Shown here: piece after piece, positions 7,035 to 16,067 of the stretch
Layout of the letters: each line of letters begins with the position of its first letter
Position numbering within the stretch: position 1 is the first letter of the stretch
Origin: Cereibacter_A azotoformans
Lineage (GTDB): Bacteria; Pseudomonadota; Alphaproteobacteria; Rhodobacterales; Rhodobacteraceae
Direction: 5' to 3' (one strand)
NCBI RefSeq assembly: GCF_003050905.1
Contig: NZ_QAOT01000004.1
DNA: 64,000 nucleotides
Notes under the pieces: generated by a model
What the model saw: the letters and a program-made list of their open reading frames with translations, nothing else
Told to the model about the DNA's origin: nothing
Databases searched by the model: none
Translations under genes and position numbers: made by a program

Positions 7035-8975
7035 ATGTTCCGCAAGATCCTGATCGCCAACCGCGGCGAGATCGCCGTCCGCATCATCGCCACCGCCCGC
7101 CGCCTCGGCGTCGCGACGGTGGCTGTCCATTCCGACGCCGATGCCGATGCGCTGCATGTGGCACTGGCCGACGAGGCGGTGCCGATCGGCGGCCCGCAGC
7201 CCGCCGACAGCTACCTGCGCGGCGACCGTCTGATCGAGGCGGCGCTCGCCACGGGCGCCGAAGCGATCCATCCGGGTTACGGCTTCCTCTCCGAGAACCC
7301 AGGCTTCGTCGAGGCGGTCGAGGCGGCGGGCCTCACCTTCATCGGCCCCTCGGCCGCAGCGATCCGCGCCATGGGGCTGAAGGATGCGGCCAAGGCGCTG
7401 ATGGCGCGCGCCGGCGTTCCCGTCGTGCCCGGCTATCACGGCGAAGATCAGGAGCCCGAACATCTGGCGCTGATGGCCGGGGATGTGGGCTATCCCGTGC
7501 TCATCAAGGCGGTCGCGGGCGGCGGCGGCAAGGGCATGCGCCGGGTCGAGCGGGCCGAGGATTTCACGGCCGCTCTCGCCTCGGCCCGGGCCGAGGCCCG
7601 CACTGCCTTCGGCAACGAGGACGTCCTGATCGAGAAATGGATCGACTGCCCGCGCCACATCGAGGTGCAGGTCTTCGGCGACGGCAGCGACGCCGTTCAT
7701 CTCTATGAACGCGACTGTTCGCTCCAGCGCCGCCACCAGAAGGTGATCGAGGAGGCCCCGGCGCCCGGAATGACGCCCGAGATGCGCGCGGCGATGGGCG
7801 AGGCCGCTGTCCGCGCCGCCCGCGCCATCGGCTACCGCGGCGCCGGCACGGTCGAATTCATCGTGGACGGGTCCGAGGGCCTCCGCCCGGACCGCTTCTG
7901 GTTCATGGAGATGAACACCCGCCTTCAGGTCGAGCATCCGGTAACCGAGGCCGTCACCGGGATCGACCTCGTGGAATGGCAGCTTCGCGTCGCGGCGGGC
8001 GAGCCCCTCCCGCTTGCGCAGGACGAGATCCCGCTGATGGGCCATGCCTTCGAGGCGCGCCTTTACGCCGAGGACGTGCCCGCGGGCTTCCTGCCCGCCA
8101 CCGGGCGGCTCGACCATCTGCGCTTCGCCGATGGCATCCGGGCCGACACGGGCGTTCGCACGGGCGACCGCATCAGCCCCTGGTATGATCCGATGATCGC
8201 CAAGATCGTGGCGCACGGCCCCTCGCGAGCGAGCGCGCTCAACCGCCTTGCGCGGGCGCTCGAGGAGACCGAGGTGGCGGGAACGGTCACGAACCTCGCC
8301 TTCCTCGGCCGTCTGGCGCGCCATCCGGGATTTGCCGCGGGCGAGGTGGATACCGGCCTCATCGCCCGCGATCTGGCAAGCCTGACCGAGCCCGTGGCGG
8401 TCGCGCCCGAAATCACCGCTGCCGCCATCCTGACGGCCGAGCTGGGCGACATGGCACCCCCGCTGCAGGGCTTCAGCCTCTGGGGTCCGCTGCGCCGCCA
8501 CGCGCGCCTGCGGCGCGACGGCGAGGAGATTGCGGCCATGCTGATCGTCGAGGCGCCGGGTCGCGCGCGCGTCGAACTGGGCGGGGTCACGCTGGCGGCC
8601 CGGCTCTGCCCCGAGGGCTGGGAGGTGGCCGGCCGCCATCCCGGGCGCGTGCTGCGGACCGACGCGCAGGTCCATGTCTTCGCCCGGCAGGGCACGGTCA
8701 GCTTCGAGATCCCCGACCCGTTCGACCGGGGCGGCGAGGAGGCGGGGCAGGGTGGCCTGACGCTCTCGCCGATGCCGGGGCTGGTCCGCGAGGTGGCGGT
8801 GCGCGTGGGCGAGCATGTCGCGAAGGGCGACCGGCTGGCCGTGATCGAGGCGATGAAGATGGAGCATGTGCTGGCCGCCTCGCGCGATGGACGGGTGGCG
8901 GAGGTGCTGGTCGAGGCCGGGGCGCAGGTCGAGGCGGGCGCGGCCCTCGTGCGCCTGGAGGACGAGGATGGCTGA
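7035..8975 (+). CDS. mccA: methylcrotonoyl-CoA carboxylase, biotin-containing (alpha) subunit
   Basis: Carboxylates its own biotin with ATP and bicarbonate and hands the carboxyl to the beta subunit. Order of domains in 646 residues: biotin carboxylase N-domain (MFRKILIANRGEIAVRII), ATP-grasp with AVAGGGGKGMR, biotin carboxylase C-domain with EMNTRLQVEHPVTE, a linker, and a C-terminal biotinyl domain with EAMKMEH, where Lys608 is the biotinylation site. The reading frame is open well upstream, but the conserved MFRK start is clear. The next gene starts inside its 3' end. The biotin ligase needed to activate it is encoded in the same window at 26682. Confidence 0.95.
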   Translation: MFRKILIANRGEIAVRIIATARRLGVATVAVHSDADADALHVALADEAVPIGGPQPADSYLRGDRLIEAALATGAEAIHPGYGFLSENPGFVEAVEAAGLTFIGPSAAAIRAMGLKDAAKALMARAGVPVVPGYHGEDQEPEHLALMAGDVGYPVLIKAVAGGGGKGMRRVERAEDFTAALASARAEARTAFGNEDVLIEKWIDCPRHIEVQVFGDGSDAVHLYERDCSLQRRHQKVIEEAPAPGMTPEMRAAMGEAAVRAARAIGYRGAGTVEFIVDGSEGLRPDRFWFMEMNTRLQVEHPVTEAVTGIDLVEWQLRVAAGEPLPLAQDEIPLMGHAFEARLYAEDVPAGFLPATGRLDHLRFADGIRADTGVRTGDRISPWYDPMIAKIVAHGPSRASALNRLARALEETEVAGTVTNLAFLGRLARHPGFAAGEVDTGLIARDLASLTEPVAVAPEITAAAILTAELGDMAPPLQGFSLWGPLRRHARLRRDGEEIAAMLIVEAPGRARVELGGVTLAARLCPEGWEVAGRHPGRVLRTDAQVHVFARQGTVSFEIPDPFDRGGEEAGQGGLTLSPMPGLVREVAVRVGEHVAKGDRLAVIEAMKMEHVLAASRDGRVAEVLVEAGAQVEAGAALVRLEDEDG

Positions 8976-9822
8976 GTTCGTCGAGATCTTCGAGGTGGGC
9001 CCGCGGGACGGGCTCCAGAACGAGCCGCGGGCGATACCCACCCGCGACAAGATCGCGCTGGTCGACGCGCTCTCGGCCTGCGGCTTCCGCCGGATCGAGG
9101 TGGCGAGCTTCGTGAGCCCGAAATGGGTGCCGCAGATGGCCGACGGGGCCGAGGTGCTGGCGGGCATCCGGCGCAGGCCCGGCGTGACCTATTCCGCGCT
9201 CGCGCCGAACCTGCGCGGCTACGCGGGGGCGGTGGCCGCGGGGGCGGACGAGATCGCGGTCTTCGTGTCGGCCTCCGAGGGGTTTTCGAAGGCCAACCTC
9301 AACTGCAGCGTCGCCGAGAGCCTCGAGCGGCTCGGTCCCATCGCCGAGGCCGCGCGGCGCGACGGCACGCGGTTGCGCGGCTACATCTCGATGGTGGTGG
9401 AGTGCCCCTTCGACGGTCCGACGCCGCCCGCGGCGGTGGCTCGGGTGGCGGCGGCGCTGCGCGATCTGGGCTGCGCCGAACTCTCGCTCGGAGACACGGT
9501 CGGGCGGGCGACGCCCGACGGGTTCGACGCCATGCTGACCGCGGTCCTTGGGGAACTGCCGCCCGCGCGGCTGGCCGCCCATTGCCACGATACGGCCGGC
9601 CGGGCGCTTGAGGTGATCGACGCGGCCCTCGCGCGTGGGCTGCGGGTGGTGGATGCCTCGGTCGGCGGGCTCGGCGGCTGCCCCTATGCGCCGGGGGCTG
9701 CGGGCAATGTCGCCACCGAAGCGGTGGCGGCGCATCTTGCGGCCAAGGGATACGAGACCGGGCTCGATCCGGCGAGACTGGCCGAGGCCGCGGCGCTGGC
9801 GCGGCGCCTGCGCACCGGCTGA
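8968..9822 (+). CDS. mvaB: hydroxymethylglutaryl-CoA lyase
   Basis: Cleaves HMG-CoA to acetyl-CoA and acetoacetate, the last step of leucine degradation. The 284-residue TIM-barrel protein has VGPRDGLQNE near the N-terminus (metal/substrate binding), the middle AAHCHDTAGRAL metal-binding motif, and the signature GGLGGCPYAPGAAGN, which carries the catalytic Cys. The ATG lies 8 bases inside the mccA coding sequence in another frame, so translation is coupled. All features are typical of bacterial LiuE/MvaB enzymes. Confidence 0.94.
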   Translation: MAEFVEIFEVGPRDGLQNEPRAIPTRDKIALVDALSACGFRRIEVASFVSPKWVPQMADGAEVLAGIRRRPGVTYSALAPNLRGYAGAVAAGADEIAVFVSASEGFSKANLNCSVAESLERLGPIAEAARRDGTRLRGYISMVVECPFDGPTPPAAVARVAAALRDLGCAELSLGDTVGRATPDGFDAMLTAVLGELPPARLAAHCHDTAGRALEVIDAALARGLRVVDASVGGLGGCPYAPGAAGNVATEAVAAHLAAKGYETGLDPARLAEAAALARRLRTG

Positions 9823-9833
9823 CAGGAGGGGAC

Positions 9834-10622
9834 ATGTTCGAAACCATCCGTATCGCGGAAGACAGCCGGGGCGTCGCGACCCTCACACTCGACCGGGCGG
9901 AAAAGCACAATGCCCTGTCGGCCGCGATGATCGCGGAACTGACCGAGGCGGCGGCGCGGCTCGGGGCTGCGGCCTCGGTCCGGGTGGTGGTGCTGGCCGC
10001 GGCGGGCGAGAGTTTCTGCGCCGGGGGGGATCTGGGCTGGATGAAGGCGCAGATGGTGGCGGACGGGCCCACCCGCGCGGACGAGGCGCGCAAGCTGGCC
10101 CACATGCTGCGGGCCCTGAACGAGTTGCCGAAGCCGCTGATCGGCCGGGTGCAGGGCCAGGCCTTCGGGGGCGGCATGGGGCTGATCTCGGTCTGCGACA
10201 CGGCCCTTGCCGCGGACGGCGCGCGCTTTGGCCTCACCGAGACCCGCCTCGGCCTGATCCCGGCCACCATCGGCCCCTATGTCGCCGCGCGCGTGGGCGA
10301 GGCCATGGCGCGGCGCGTCTTTTTCTCGTCCCGGCTCTTCGGGACGGACGAGGCGGTGCGGCTGGGCTTCCTGTCGGCGGCCGTCGCGCCCGAGGCGCTC
10401 GACACCGCCATCGAGGCCGAAGTGCGGCCCTATCTCTCCTGCGCGCCGGGGGCCGTGGCCGAGGCCAAGGCCCTGCTGCGCCGTTTCGGCTGCCCGATCG
10501 ACGAGGAGCGGATCGAGGCCAGCATCCGCGCCCTCGTCAACCGATGGGAGAGTGACGAGGCCCGGGAGGGGGTCGAGGCCTTTTTCGGCCGCCGCCCCGC
10601 AGCATGGGCGGGACAGGTCTGA
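9834..10622 (+). CDS. liuC: enoyl-CoA hydratase family protein, probable methylglutaconyl-CoA hydratase
   Basis: Crotonase-fold enzyme expected to hydrate 3-methylglutaconyl-CoA to HMG-CoA, completing the pathway encoded by its neighbours. The 262 residues contain the acyl-CoA/oxyanion segments SFCAGGDLGWM and GQAFGGGMGLISVCD, then the second catalytic region FGLTETRLGLIPATIGPYV. GACAGGAGGGGAC precedes the ATG, 11 bp after mvaB. The specific substrate is inferred from the operon; sequence alone supports only the crotonase superfamily. Confidence 0.88.
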   Translation: MFETIRIAEDSRGVATLTLDRAEKHNALSAAMIAELTEAAARLGAAASVRVVVLAAAGESFCAGGDLGWMKAQMVADGPTRADEARKLAHMLRALNELPKPLIGRVQGQAFGGGMGLISVCDTALAADGARFGLTETRLGLIPATIGPYVAARVGEAMARRVFFSSRLFGTDEAVRLGFLSAAVAPEALDTAIEAEVRPYLSCAPGAVAEAKALLRRFGCPIDEERIEASIRALVNRWESDEAREGVEAFFGRRPAAWAGQV

Positions 10623-10688
10623 GTCGGACCCGGCGTGCGGCAGGGCGTCCGCGCTCGCCATTGCCGCATAAGCAAAATTTCGGTTCAC

Positions 10689-10703
10689 CATTGTATACCA
10701 ATG
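10689..10703. promoter_or_regulatory. inverted repeat upstream of nuoA
   Basis: CATTG-TATAC-CAATG is a 5+5 inverted repeat about 140 bases before nuoA, in an AT-richer patch of the 220 bp liuC-nuoA gap. It could be an operator, and the central TATACC could serve as a -10 element. A second palindrome, CCCCGGCCGGGG, lies at 10752-10763. No regulator is identified. Confidence 0.3.
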
Positions 10704-10842
10704 ACATAAGGCACATTTCCGTCGCGGTGTTTTGTCGCGAGGTTTGGTTGACCCCGGCCGGGGCGCAGAGTAAACGAAGCGTCAGCACGTGACTGCCTGT
10801 GCCGCCGGAAACGGTGGCCAGCCGCCAGCCGAGGGAGCCACC

Positions 10843-11208
10843 ATGGACGATCTTCTCCGAGAGTTTCTTCCCATCGTCATCCTGACGGTGCTGGCGGGAG
10901 GCCTCGGGCTCCTGCTCATGCTGTCGGCGGTGATCGTGGCGGTGCGAAATCCCGACCCCGAGAAGGTCTCGGCCTACGAATGCGGATTCAACGCCTTCGA
11001 CGACGCCCGGATGAAGTTCGAGGTGCGCTTCTACCTCGTCTCGATCCTCTTCATCATCTTCGACCTCGAGGTGGCGTTCCTGTTCCCCTGGGCGGTGGCC
11101 TTCGGCGACATCTCGATGACGGCCTTCTGGTCGATGATGGTCTTCCTGGCCGTTCTGACCGTCGGCTTTGCCTACGAATGGAAGAAGGGGGCGCTGGAAT
11201 GGCAATGA
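10843..11208 (+). CDS. nuoA: NADH-quinone oxidoreductase subunit A
   Basis: Membrane-arm subunit of respiratory complex I, near the quinone site. The 121 residues contain three predicted membrane helices, with the conserved loop SAYECGFNAFDDARMKFEVRF between the first two and IIFDLEVAFLFPWAVAF in the second. The start is the ATG after GAGGGAG; an upstream in-frame GTG would add a non-conserved 18 residues. It opens a long operon whose downstream gene nuoB starts inside its 3' end. Confidence 0.95.
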   Translation: MDDLLREFLPIVILTVLAGGLGLLLMLSAVIVAVRNPDPEKVSAYECGFNAFDDARMKFEVRFYLVSILFIIFDLEVAFLFPWAVAFGDISMTAFWSMMVFLAVLTVGFAYEWKKGALEWQ

Positions 11209-11729
11209 CCGGCCTCAACACCGCGGGCCATGACCGCGACTACGACACGGCGGGCCTCAACCGCGAGCTTCAGGACAAGGGCTTCCTGCTGACCACGACC
11301 GAGGATCTCATCAACTGGGCGCGCACCGGATCGCTCCACTGGATGACCTTCGGTCTGGCCTGCTGCGCGGTCGAGATGATGCACACCTCGATGCCGCGCT
11401 ATGACGTGGAACGGTTCGGGGTGGCGCCGCGCGCCTCTCCGCGCCAGTCCGACGTCATGATCGTGGCCGGCACCCTGACCAACAAGATGGCGCCTGCGTT
11501 GCGCAAGGTCTATGATCAGATGCCGGAACCGCGCTATGTGATCTCGATGGGCTCCTGCGCGAATGGCGGGGGCTACTACCACTACAGCTACTCGGTGGTG
11601 CGCGGCTGCGACCGGATCGTGCCGGTGGACATCTATGTGCCGGGCTGCCCGCCCACGGCAGAGGCGCTGCTCTATGGCATCCTCCAGTTGCAGCGGAGAA
11701 TCCGCCGCACCGGCACCATTACCCGCTGA
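11199..11729 (+). CDS. nuoB: NADH-quinone oxidoreductase subunit B
   Basis: Complex I peripheral-arm subunit carrying cluster N2, the last iron-sulfur centre before ubiquinone. In 176 residues the four N2 ligands are visible: tandem Cys55-Cys56 in LACCAVEM, Cys120 in MGSCANGGG and Cys150 in [12 protein letters not shown]. The start overlaps the nuoA end by 10 bases; a second in-frame ATG two codons later is an alternative. The 11-base spacing to nuoC fits an operon. Confidence 0.96.
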
Positions 11730-11739
11730 GGAGACCGAC

Positions 11740-12342
11740 ATGGCCGAAGCCCTTCAGGAACTGGCCGCGCATGTCGAGATGCGCCAGCCCGACGCGATCC
11801 TCGGTCATCGGATCGAGTTCGGCGAACTGACGCTGGATGTCGCGCCGAACCGTATCGTCGGATTGGTCGAGTTCCTGCGCACCGACGCGCGCTGCCGGTT
11901 CTCGTCGCTGGTGGACATCACGGCCGTGGACCATCCCGAGCGGCCGGCCCGCTTCGACATGGTCTATCACTTCCTGTCGATGTATCAGAACCATCGCATC
12001 CGCCTGAAGATGCAGGTGCGCGAGGACGAGACGGTGGCCTCGATCCATTCCGTGCACCCCTCGGCCAACTGGTTCGAGCGCGAGGTGTTCGACATGTTCG
12101 GCATCCTCTTCACCGGCCACCCCGACCTGCGCCGCATCCTGACCGACTACGGCTTCCGTGGCCATCCGATGCGTAAGGACTTCCCGACGACGGGCTACAC
12201 CGAGGTCCGCTATGACGAGGTCCAGAAGCGCGTGATCTACGAGCCGGTGAAGCTGGTGCAGGAATACCGCCAGTTCGACTTCCTTTCCCCGTGGGAAGGT
12301 GCGGACTACATCCTGCCCGGCGACGACAAGGCACGGACGTAA
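11740..12342 (+). CDS. nuoC: NADH-quinone oxidoreductase subunit C
   Basis: 30 kDa-type peripheral subunit of complex I, joined with NuoB and NuoD near the quinone chamber. The 200 residues contain the family signature region with [43 protein letters not shown] and [10 protein letters not shown]. It is a separate gene from nuoD, as in most alphaproteobacteria and unlike the E. coli nuoCD fusion. GCTGAGGAGACCGAC supplies a good ribosome-binding site for the chosen ATG. Confidence 0.95.
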
Positions 12343-12346
12343 GGGG

Positions 12347-13561
12347 ATGGCCATGGACACCAAGTTCGACGACGTGCTGACCGGCGAGCAGAAGCTTCGC
12401 AACTTCAACATCAACTTCGGCCCGCAACACCCTGCTGCGCATGGTGTTCTTCGCCTCGTGCTGGAACTTGACGGCGAGGTGGTGGAACGCTGCGATCCGC
12501 ATATCGGCCTTCTGCACCGCGGCACCGAGAAGCTGATGGAGACGCGGACCTACCTGCAGAACCTGCCCTATTTCGACCGGCTCGATTATGTGGCGCCGAT
12601 GAACCAGGAACATGCCTGGTGCCTCGCCATCGAGAGGCTGACCGGGGTGCAGGTGCCGCGGCGGGCCAGCCTGATCCGCGTGCTCTATTCCGAGATCGGG
12701 CGCGTTCTGAACCACCTGCTGAACGTGACCACGCAGGCCATGGACGTGGGCGCGCTGACCCCGCCGCTCTGGGGCTTCGAGGAGCGCGAGAAGCTGATGG
12801 TGTTCTACGAGCGCGCCTCGGGGGCGCGGCTCCACGCGGCCTATTTCCGGCCCGGGGGCGTGCACCAGGACCTGACGCCGCGCCTGATCGAGGACATCGA
12901 GGAGTGGGCCGAGCATTTCCCGAAGGTGCTCGACGACCTAGACGGGCTGCTGACCGAGAACCGGATCTTCAAGCAGCGCAACGTCGATATCGGCGTCGTG
13001 ACCGAGAAGGACATCCTCGACTGGGGCTTCTCGGGCGTGATGGTGCGCGGGTCGGGCCTCGCCTGGGACCTGCGCCGCTCGCAGCCCTACGAATGCTACG
13101 ACGAGTTCGATTTCCAGATCCCGGTGGGCAAGAACGGCGATTGCTACGACCGCTACCTCTGCCGCATGGAAGAGATGCGCCAGTCCACCCGGATCATCCA
13201 GCAGTGTCTTGCCAAGCTGAGGGTGGAGAAGGGGGACGTGCTGGCGCGGGGCAAGATCACGCCGCCGCCACGGGCCGAGATGAAGACCTCGATGGAGGCG
13301 CTCATCCACCACTTCAAGCTTTACACCGAGGGCTTCCACGTCCCCGCCGGTGAGGTCTATGCCGCCGTCGAGGCGCCCAAGGGCGAGTTCGGCGTCTATC
13401 TGGTGGCCGACGGAACCAACCGGCCCTACCGCGCCAAGATCCGCGCGCCGGGCTTCCTGCATCTGCAAGCCATCGACTACATCGCCAAGGGCCACCTGCT
13501 GGCCGATGTGTCCGCCATCATCGGCACGCTCGACGTCGTGTTCGGGGAGATCGACCGCTAA
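12347..13561 (+). CDS. nuoD: NADH-quinone oxidoreductase subunit D
   Basis: 49 kDa-type subunit that forms much of the ubiquinone-binding cavity of complex I. Conserved segments in about 404 residues: NFGPQHPAAHGVLRLVLELDGE, HIGLLHRGTEKLME, FDRLDYVAPMNQEHAW, and the C-terminal SAIIGTLDVVFGEIDR. AAGGGG precedes the first ATG; a second ATG follows two codons later. The stop overlaps the nuoE start as TAATG. Confidence 0.96.
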   Translation: MAMDTKFDDVLTGEQKLRNFNINFGPQHPAAHGVLRLVLELDGEVVERCDPHIGLLHRGTEKLMETRTYLQNLPYFDRLDYVAPMNQEHAWCLAIERLTGVQVPRRASLIRVLYSEIGRVLNHLLNVTTQAMDVGALTPPLWGFEEREKLMVFYERASGARLHAAYFRPGGVHQDLTPRLIEDIEEWAEHFPKVLDDLDGLLTENRIFKQRNVDIGVVTEKDILDWGFSGVMVRGSGLAWDLRRSQPYECYDEFDFQIPVGKNGDCYDRYLCRMEEMRQSTRIIQQCLAKLRVEKGDVLARGKITPPPRAEMKTSMEALIHHFKLYTEGFHVPAGEVYAAVEAPKGEFGVYLVADGTNRPYRAKIRAPGFLHLQAIDYIAKGHLLADVSAIIGTLDVVFGEIDR

Positions 13562-14472
13562 TGCTTCGCCGCCTGCATCACGCCCAGCCCGACAGCTTCG
13601 CCTTCACCCCGGCGAACCTCGAATGGGCGCGTGGCCAGATCTCGAAATATCCCGAAGGCCGTCAGGCCTCGGCCATCATCCCGCTTCTGTGGCGCGCGCA
13701 GGAACAGGAGGGCTGGCTCACCAAGCCCGCCATCGAACATGTGGCCGACATGCTGGGCATGGCCCGCATCCGGGCGCTGGAAGTGGCGACCTTCTACTTC
13801 ATGTTCCAGCTGCAACCCGTTGGCAGCGTGGCCCATATCCAGATCTGCGGCACGACCTCGTGCCTGATCTGCGGCGCCGAGGAGCTGATCCGCGTCTGCC
13901 GCGAGAAGATCGCGCCGCAGCCGCACATGCTGTCGGCCGATGGCCGCTTTTCGTGGGAAGAGGTCGAATGCCTCGGGGCCTGCGCCAATGCGCCCATGGC
14001 CCAGATCGGCAAGGACTATTACGAGGATCTGAACGCCGAGACGCTGGCCGCGCTGATCGACCGCTTCTCGGCGGGGGATGTGCCGCGGCCCGGCTCGCAG
14101 ATCGGGCGTTTCTCGTCCGAGCCAGCGGGCGGCGCCACGAGCCTGACCGAGGTCGGCCCGCGGGCCTCCGAGCACAACGCCTCGGTGGCGCTGGCGCTCG
14201 GGATCGGTGACACGATCAAGCGGATCGACGGGACCGAGGTTCCGATCCTGACCCCGTGGCTGGGCCGGCGTCCGCCGGTGGCCGAGGCGGCGGGCGAGCC
14301 GCAGAGGCCTACACCCGGCGCGGGCCGTCCGGTGGACAAGACCGGCGTCACCATCGAGGAGGCCCCGGCCGATCGGGCGGCGCGGCCCGAGAAGCCGGGC
14401 GTGGCCACCGGCGGAACGGCCACGGCCGAGCCGGGGGCGCAGACCGCCGATCCGAAGAAGCCCGAGGGCTGA
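13561..14472 (+). CDS. nuoE: NADH-quinone oxidoreductase subunit E with long C-terminal extension
   Basis: 24 kDa-type thioredoxin-fold subunit of the NADH dehydrogenase module, carrying 2Fe-2S cluster N1a. Ligands Cys96 and Cys101 (ICGTTSC) and Cys137 and Cys141 (CLGAC) are present. The core ends near residue 175; residues about 190-303 form a Pro/Ala/Gly/Glu-rich, probably disordered tail absent from the E. coli protein of about 166 residues. Long NuoE tails are known in Rhodobacter. It is coupled to nuoD by TAATG and to the next small gene by TGATG. Confidence 0.94.
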   Translation: MLRRLHHAQPDSFAFTPANLEWARGQISKYPEGRQASAIIPLLWRAQEQEGWLTKPAIEHVADMLGMARIRALEVATFYFMFQLQPVGSVAHIQICGTTSCLICGAEELIRVCREKIAPQPHMLSADGRFSWEEVECLGACANAPMAQIGKDYYEDLNAETLAALIDRFSAGDVPRPGSQIGRFSSEPAGGATSLTEVGPRASEHNASVALALGIGDTIKRIDGTEVPILTPWLGRRPPVAEAAGEPQRPTPGAGRPVDKTGVTIEEAPADRAARPEKPGVATGGTATAEPGAQTADPKKPEG

Positions 14473-14684
14473 TGGCGGGCGGGCCCGACGACACGCGGCA
14501 GGCGCGGCAGGTCGCGCTTCTCATCGCGGCGACGGGTCTCATGTGGATCGGGGCGCAGATCCTGGGAGGATGGCTGGGCTTGGAGGCCCGGATCTTCCTC
14601 CTCTTCGACCTGGCGGCGCTCGCCGGGTTCAGTTGGGCGCTGGTGACAACCTGGCGGATCTGGCGACGGCGCCAGGGGAAATGA
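14472..14684 (+). CDS. small two-helix membrane protein within nuo operon (DUF5337-like)
   Basis: A 70-residue protein with two predicted membrane helices (about 13-31 and 38-58) and a basic C-terminus RIWRRRQGK. It sits between nuoE and nuoF, coupled to nuoE by TGATG and 10 bases from nuoF, so it is co-expressed with complex I. It matches no complex I core subunit. It resembles the short Rhodobacterales proteins grouped as DUF5337, an assignment from memory. It could be an accessory or assembly protein; function unknown. Confidence 0.75.
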   Translation: MAGGPDDTRQARQVALLIAATGLMWIGAQILGGWLGLEARIFLLFDLAALAGFSWALVTTWRIWRRRQGK

Positions 14685-14694
14685 GGACGATGCG

Positions 14695-15990
14695 ATGCTG
14701 AAGGACCAGGACCGGATCTTCACCAACCTCTACGGGATGGGCGACCGCAGCCTGAAGGGCGCGATGGCGCGCGGCCAGTGGGACGGGACGGCCGACCTGC
14801 TCGCGCTCGGCCGCGACAGGATCATCGACATCGTGAAAACCTCCGGCCTGCGCGGCCGGGGCGGCGCGGGCTTCCCGACGGGCCTCAAATGGTCGTTCAT
14901 GCCCAAGCAGTCGGACGGCCGCCCGTCCTACCTTGTGATCAACGCCGACGAATCCGAGCCCGCGACCTGCAAGGACCGCGAGATCATGCGCCACGACCCC
15001 CACACGCTGATCGAGGGCGCGCTGCTCTCGGGCTTCGCGATGGGGGCGGTCGCGGCCTACATCTACATCCGCGGCGAATATATCCGCGAGAAGGAGGCCC
15101 TGCAGGCCGCCATCGACGAGGCCTATGACGCGGGCCTGATCGGCCGCAACGCCGCGAAGTCGGGCTACGATTTCGACATCTACCTGCATCACGGCGCGGG
15201 CGCCTACATCTGCGGCGAGGAGACCGCGCTGCTGGAAAGCCTGGAAGGCAAGAAGGGGATGCCGCGGATGAAGCCGCCGTTCCCGGCAGGCTCGGGCCTT
15301 TACGGCTGCCCGACCACGGTGAACAACGTGGAGTCCATTGCCGTCATTCCCGCGATCCTGCGCCGGGGCGGCGAGTGGTTCGCGGGCTTTGGCCGGCCGA
15401 ACAACGCGGGCGTGAAGCTCTTTGCCATGTCGGGGCATGTGAACACGCCCTGCGTGATCGAGGAGAGCATGTCGATCTCGATGAAGGAGCTGATCGAGAA
15501 GCATGGCGGCGGCGTGCGCGGCGGCTGGAAGAACCTCAAGGCGGTGATCCCCGGCGGCGCCTCCTGCCCGATCATCCCGGCCGAGCAATGCGAAGACGCG
15601 GTGATGGACTATGACGGGATGCGCGAGCTGAAGTCGAGCTTCGGCACCGCCTGCATGATCGTGATGGACCAGCAGACCGACGTCATCAAGGCGGTCTGGC
15701 GGCTGGCCAAGTTCTTCAAGCACGAGAGCTGCGGCCAGTGCACCCCCTGCCGCGAGGGCACGGGCTGGATGATGCGCGTGATGGACCGGCTGGTGCGCGG
15801 TGAGGCCGAGGTCGAGGAGATCGACATGCTGCTCTCGGTCACGAAGCAGGTCGAGGGCCACACGATCTGCGCGCTCGGCGATGCGGCGGCCTGGCCGATC
15901 CAGGGCCTGATCCGGCATTACCGCGAAGAGATCGAGGACCGGATCAAGGCGAAGAAGACCGGGCGCATGGGCGCCATGGCGGCGGAATGA
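14695..15990 (+). CDS. nuoF: NADH-quinone oxidoreductase subunit F
   Basis: 51 kDa-type subunit that binds NADH, FMN and 4Fe-4S cluster N3, the electron entry point of complex I. GLRGRGGAGFPTGLKW (residues 51-66) is the glycine-rich nucleotide site, ICGEETALLESLEGKKG the FMN region, and Cys346, Cys349, Cys352 (SCGQCTPCREG) plus Cys392 the N3 ligands. Length 431 is normal. A 77 bp GC-rich spacer precedes nuoG. Confidence 0.96.
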   Translation: MLKDQDRIFTNLYGMGDRSLKGAMARGQWDGTADLLALGRDRIIDIVKTSGLRGRGGAGFPTGLKWSFMPKQSDGRPSYLVINADESEPATCKDREIMRHDPHTLIEGALLSGFAMGAVAAYIYIRGEYIREKEALQAAIDEAYDAGLIGRNAAKSGYDFDIYLHHGAGAYICGEETALLESLEGKKGMPRMKPPFPAGSGLYGCPTTVNNVESIAVIPAILRRGGEWFAGFGRPNNAGVKLFAMSGHVNTPCVIEESMSISMKELIEKHGGGVRGGWKNLKAVIPGGASCPIIPAEQCEDAVMDYDGMRELKSSFGTACMIVMDQQTDVIKAVWRLAKFFKHESCGQCTPCREGTGWMMRVMDRLVRGEAEVEEIDMLLSVTKQVEGHTICALGDAAAWPIQGLIRHYREEIEDRIKAKKTGRMGAMAAE

Positions 15991-16067
15991 CCGATCCGCG
16001 GGCCCGGCGGGCCTGCGCGTGACGGAACGGAACTTGGGCGGCGGGGGCCGCACGGCGGAGTAGGCGG

